In this document: piece after piece, positions 61,807-64,000 of the stretch | Layout of the letters: the number at the start of each line of letters is the position of its first letter | How positions within the stretch are numbered: position 1 is the stretch's first letter | Source of the DNA: Niallia circulans | GTDB taxonomy: Bacteria > Bacillota > Bacilli > Bacillales > Cytobacillaceae | Assembly (NCBI RefSeq): GCF_007273535.1 | Contig: NZ_RIBP01000001.1 | Location: 1,392,739-1,456,738, forward strand | Direction of reading: 5' to 3' | Length of the DNA: 64,000 nucleotides | Position numbers and translations under genes: made by a program | Notes under the pieces: generated by a model | Databases searched by the model: none | Seen by the model: only the letters and a program-made list of their open reading frames with translations | Told to the model about the DNA's origin: nothing

Positions 61807-62517
61807 TTGGAATCATTGGTTTACATCGGTTTATTTCTTTTTATTTTTGCTATTTGTTATTTGGTGTTTCATTTTATTCGAAAGCTTAAAAACAGACAAA
61901 AGAGAATTTCTAAGCTTCTGCTACTAATTCCTTTAATTGGAGGCATTTTATTTTTTTCTATAGGGGTTCCATATATTGATAGTGGAGAGACTCAAAAATT
62001 AAATGAATCTTTAGAGGCTAATACAAAACTGCAGGCAGAAGTTAAAAAGCTCAACACTAAACTGACGGAGTTTGAGTCTACTAATGTTGAACTTACTTCA
62101 AAAAATAAAGAATTGACTGCAGATAATAAAGAACTAAGCGCAAAGGTAGAGGATGGCACGTCTGCGGAAAAGGATCTAAATGTTCAAAAAGAGTCCTTGG
62201 AAAAAGATAAACAGAAGCTAGAAGATAATGTAACGGATTTAGAGAAGGAAATTAAAACGTTAAAGAATAATGTAAGTGACTTAGAAGGTGATTTAGCAAG
62301 CGCAAAAAAAGAAGCAACAACCGCTTCTGCTAATGTTTCAAGTCAATCATCTTCAAACCAAACTACAGCGAGTACAACATCTTCAAGCAGTGGGTCTGAG
62401 TACTTTGCAAACTGTACGGAGCTTCGAGCAGTATATCCAAATGGAGTAGATTCTTCCCATCCAGCGTATCAATCGAAAATGGATAGAGACAAGGATAACT
62501 ATGCTTGTGAAAGATAA
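61807..62517 (+). CDS. Membrane-anchored coiled-coil protein with Excalibur domain
   Basis: The TTG at 61807 follows GGGGTG with 7-nt spacing (a TTG at 61792 precedes the site). A 236-residue protein with two N-terminal membrane helices (about 3-20 and 34-52), a long coiled coil of heptads (about 60-165), a Ser/Thr-rich linker and a C-terminal Excalibur Ca2+-binding domain (FANCTELRAVYPNGVDSSHP, ending DRDKDNYACER with both Cys). Excalibur domains carry a DxDxDGxxCE-type loop; here it reads DRDKDNYACE. The coiled coil probably spans the cell wall. Confidence 0.82.
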   Translation: MESLVYIGLFLFIFAICYLVFHFIRKLKNRQKRISKLLLLIPLIGGILFFSIGVPYIDSGETQKLNESLEANTKLQAEVKKLNTKLTEFESTNVELTSKNKELTADNKELSAKVEDGTSAEKDLNVQKESLEKDKQKLEDNVTDLEKEIKTLKNNVSDLEGDLASAKKEATTASANVSSQSSSNQTTASTTSSSSGSEYFANCTELRAVYPNGVDSSHPAYQSKMDRDKDNYACER

Positions 62518-62586
62518 TAGTAGATAACAAAGGCATCAGAAAAAGCGGTTGAAAAGGGTCATAACGCAGGCCGTTTTTGATCGTAG

Positions 62587-62618
62587 AAAGATCAGGTTTT
62601 GTAACCTGGTCTTTTTTT
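62587..62618 (+). terminator. Terminator after the Excalibur gene
   Basis: AAAGATCAGGTT pairs with AACCTGGTCTTT (one G-U) around TTGT, followed by TTTTAA. Confidence 0.88.
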
Positions 62619-62714
62619 AATTGAGGGTCTATTCTATTCTAAAGTGGATGGTGAAAACAGTGGGTGATATATTAAGATTAGTATAAAAAACTATAATAGC
62701 TGGAGATTTAAAAT

Positions 62715-64000
62715 ATGGAATGGAAACCAGATAAAAATAACAGTAAGGCAGTTTATAAACAAATTGCAGATTATATGGAAAAAGGCATCCAAAATGGACT
62801 GTTTCCGATTGATAAACCATTACCGTCCGAGCGCAAGCTTGCAGAGGCTTATAAGGTTAACCGCAGTACGATTGTTGCTGCGTATGCAGAGCTTGAGGCA
62901 AATGGACTTGTGGAAAAAAGAAGAGGCAGTGGCACGGTTGTCAGCAAGGATATTTGGGGACTTGCGAAAAAACGTATTCCAAGCTGGAACAAGTATATTG
63001 AAAGAGGGTCTTTTCAGGCTAATATGCCTGTTGCTCAGCACATTAGAAATATTTCTGAAGAAGAAAGTCTTGTGAATTTTGCCAGTGGTGAGCTGTCCGA
63101 TGAACTTATGCCAGAGGAATATGTTCGTAAGATTATTAAATCTGGAGAATTTTCAGGGCATTTAGGCTATGATCATCCTCAAGGGAATATCTGCCTGAGA
63201 GAAACGATTGGAGAGCATGTGAAGCGATATAAAGGGATTAATGCCAATCCAGAATCTATTCTCGTTACCTCTGGAGCACAGCAGGCAATACACTTGATTA
63301 TTGAGTGTTTGCTTAAGCCAGGAGATGCAGTAGTGATCGAAAATCCGTCTTATCATTACAGTCTCCCGATATTCAAGTCAGCAGGGCTGAATGTGTTTCA
63401 TTTGGATATAAGCAAAAATGGTATTAACCCAGAGGAATTAATTGATCTGCACAAAAAGCATCAAATAAAAATGATTTTTCTTAACCCTATTTTTCAAAAT
63501 CCTACAGGAACATTGCTGTCTGTCGCAAAACGAAAAAGAATATTAGATTTGTCCTCTGAGTTTGGCATACCGATTGTGGAGGATGATCCATACAGCCTCC
63601 TTAACTACACAGGGGAAGATACAGCATCATTGAAGTCTTTAGATGAAAATGGAAATGTATTGTACATAAGCTCCTTAACCAAAATTGCCGCATCAGGCTT
63701 TAGAATTGGCTGGGTAATCGGACCTCAGCCAGTTATTGAAAGACTTTCCGATGCTAAACAGCAATTTGATTTTGGACATTCTATTTTTTCACAGTGGTTA
63801 GGCAATGAATTTCTTCGTTCTGAATACTTTGAAACGCATATTCAATCCTTAAAGATTAGGCTCGAACAGAAAAGAGATATAATGATAAAAAGCATAACAG
63901 AGTTATTGCAAGACCAAGTTGATTATTTCTTTCCACATGGCGGAATACACTTGTGGTGCAGGTTAAAGATGGGCATTGATGAAATTAAACTATTGGAACA
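62715..64000 (+). CDS. MocR-type GntR/aminotransferase regulator, 3' end outside window
   Basis: ATG at 62715 follows GGAG with 9-nt spacing; 428 codons are visible and the frame is open to the right edge. The N-terminal GntR winged helix (PLPSERKLAEAYKVNRSTIVAAYAEL, about 36-62) is joined to a class I aminotransferase-like domain with NPIFQNPTGT, EDDPY and the PLP-Lys context SSLTKIAASGFRIGW. MocR proteins use PLP as effector to control amino-acid, vitamin B6 or related genes. Its target is unknown; a neighbour beyond the edge is likely. Confidence 0.88.
   Translation, partial: MEWKPDKNNSKAVYKQIADYMEKGIQNGLFPIDKPLPSERKLAEAYKVNRSTIVAAYAELEANGLVEKRRGSGTVVSKDIWGLAKKRIPSWNKYIERGSFQANMPVAQHIRNISEEESLVNFASGELSDELMPEEYVRKIIKSGEFSGHLGYDHPQGNICLRETIGEHVKRYKGINANPESILVTSGAQQAIHLIIECLLKPGDAVVIENPSYHYSLPIFKSAGLNVFHLDISKNGINPEELIDLHKKHQIKMIFLNPIFQNPTGTLLSVAKRKRILDLSSEFGIPIVEDDPYSLLNYTGEDTASLKSLDENGNVLYISSLTKIAASGFRIGWVIGPQPVIERLSDAKQQFDFGHSIFSQWLGNEFLRSEYFETHIQSLKIRLEQKRDIMIKSITELLQDQVDYFFPHGGIHLWCRLKMGIDEIKLLE

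Overview
The window is AT-rich Gram-positive DNA that reads like a member of the Bacillaceae: strong AGGAGG-type ribosome binding sites, many TTG and GTG starts, a tyrosine T-box, and homologues of B. subtilis PspA, YfiB/YfiC, YugP, YwmB, YqkB, TyrZ, YdcZ and the ytm sulfur operon. There are no rRNA, tRNA or ribosomal protein genes. A complete plasmid-type replication and partition module lies in the middle (about 31.8-44.1 kb), flanked on both sides by metabolic and accessory genes. The simplest reading is a large plasmid or chromid; a plasmid integrated in a chromosome is the alternative, and no flanking direct repeats were seen that would favour it.

Left part (1-31.7 kb). A PspA envelope-stress operon is followed by a heterodimeric ABC exporter whose first gene is preceded by a paired GTATAC operator. 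A lasso peptide cluster of the phosphorylated (paeninodin-like) type fills 6.4-12.3 kb: precursor peptide, RRE protein, leader peptidase, macrolactam synthetase, HPr-kinase-like tailoring kinase and exporter. Four 16-bp inverted repeats resembling SinR operators lie in and around it. Between it and an SRAP-domain gene is a segment of about 440 nt with many nested long-range helices and its own intrinsic terminator, probably a large structured non-coding RNA on the minus strand. Then come an aminotransferase, a zinc metallopeptidase, two CNNM/CorC membrane proteins with a MerR regulator, a beta-helix exoprotein, an ACT-malic enzyme, a CDF metal exporter, a T-box-controlled tyrZ with its MarR gene, a short-chain dehydrogenase, a nitronate monooxygenase-like enzyme, a HesB-like protein and a MerR gene broken by one in-frame stop codon.

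Replicon core (31.8-44.1 kb). A probable replication initiator gene is followed by about 1 kb containing fifteen copies of a 16-bp iteron. After an unrecognised 479-residue protein comes a second, 12-bp iteron array. The partition locus consists of centromere-like repeats, a TubR-like DNA-binding protein, the tubulin-like GTPase TubZ and a MerR-fold/coiled-coil protein that looks like TubY. Two dense arrays of the hexamer CGTAAA (at least 9 and 25 copies on either strand) flank tubR-tubZ. They are the most striking unexplained sequence structure in the window.

Right part (44.1-64 kb). A Crp/Fnr-family gene sits between two YdcZ-type membrane proteins. A LysR regulator is divergent from a roughly 14-kb organosulfur scavenging region: FMN reductase, three luciferase-like flavin monooxygenases, glutaredoxin-like protein, a peptide/glutathione-type ABC importer, an acetyltransferase and an amino-acid ABC importer. 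This matches the logic of the B. subtilis ytm/cmo operon (import, N-acetylate, oxidatively cleave). The window ends with a CPBP protease, an excalibur-domain protein and the start of a MocR-type regulator.
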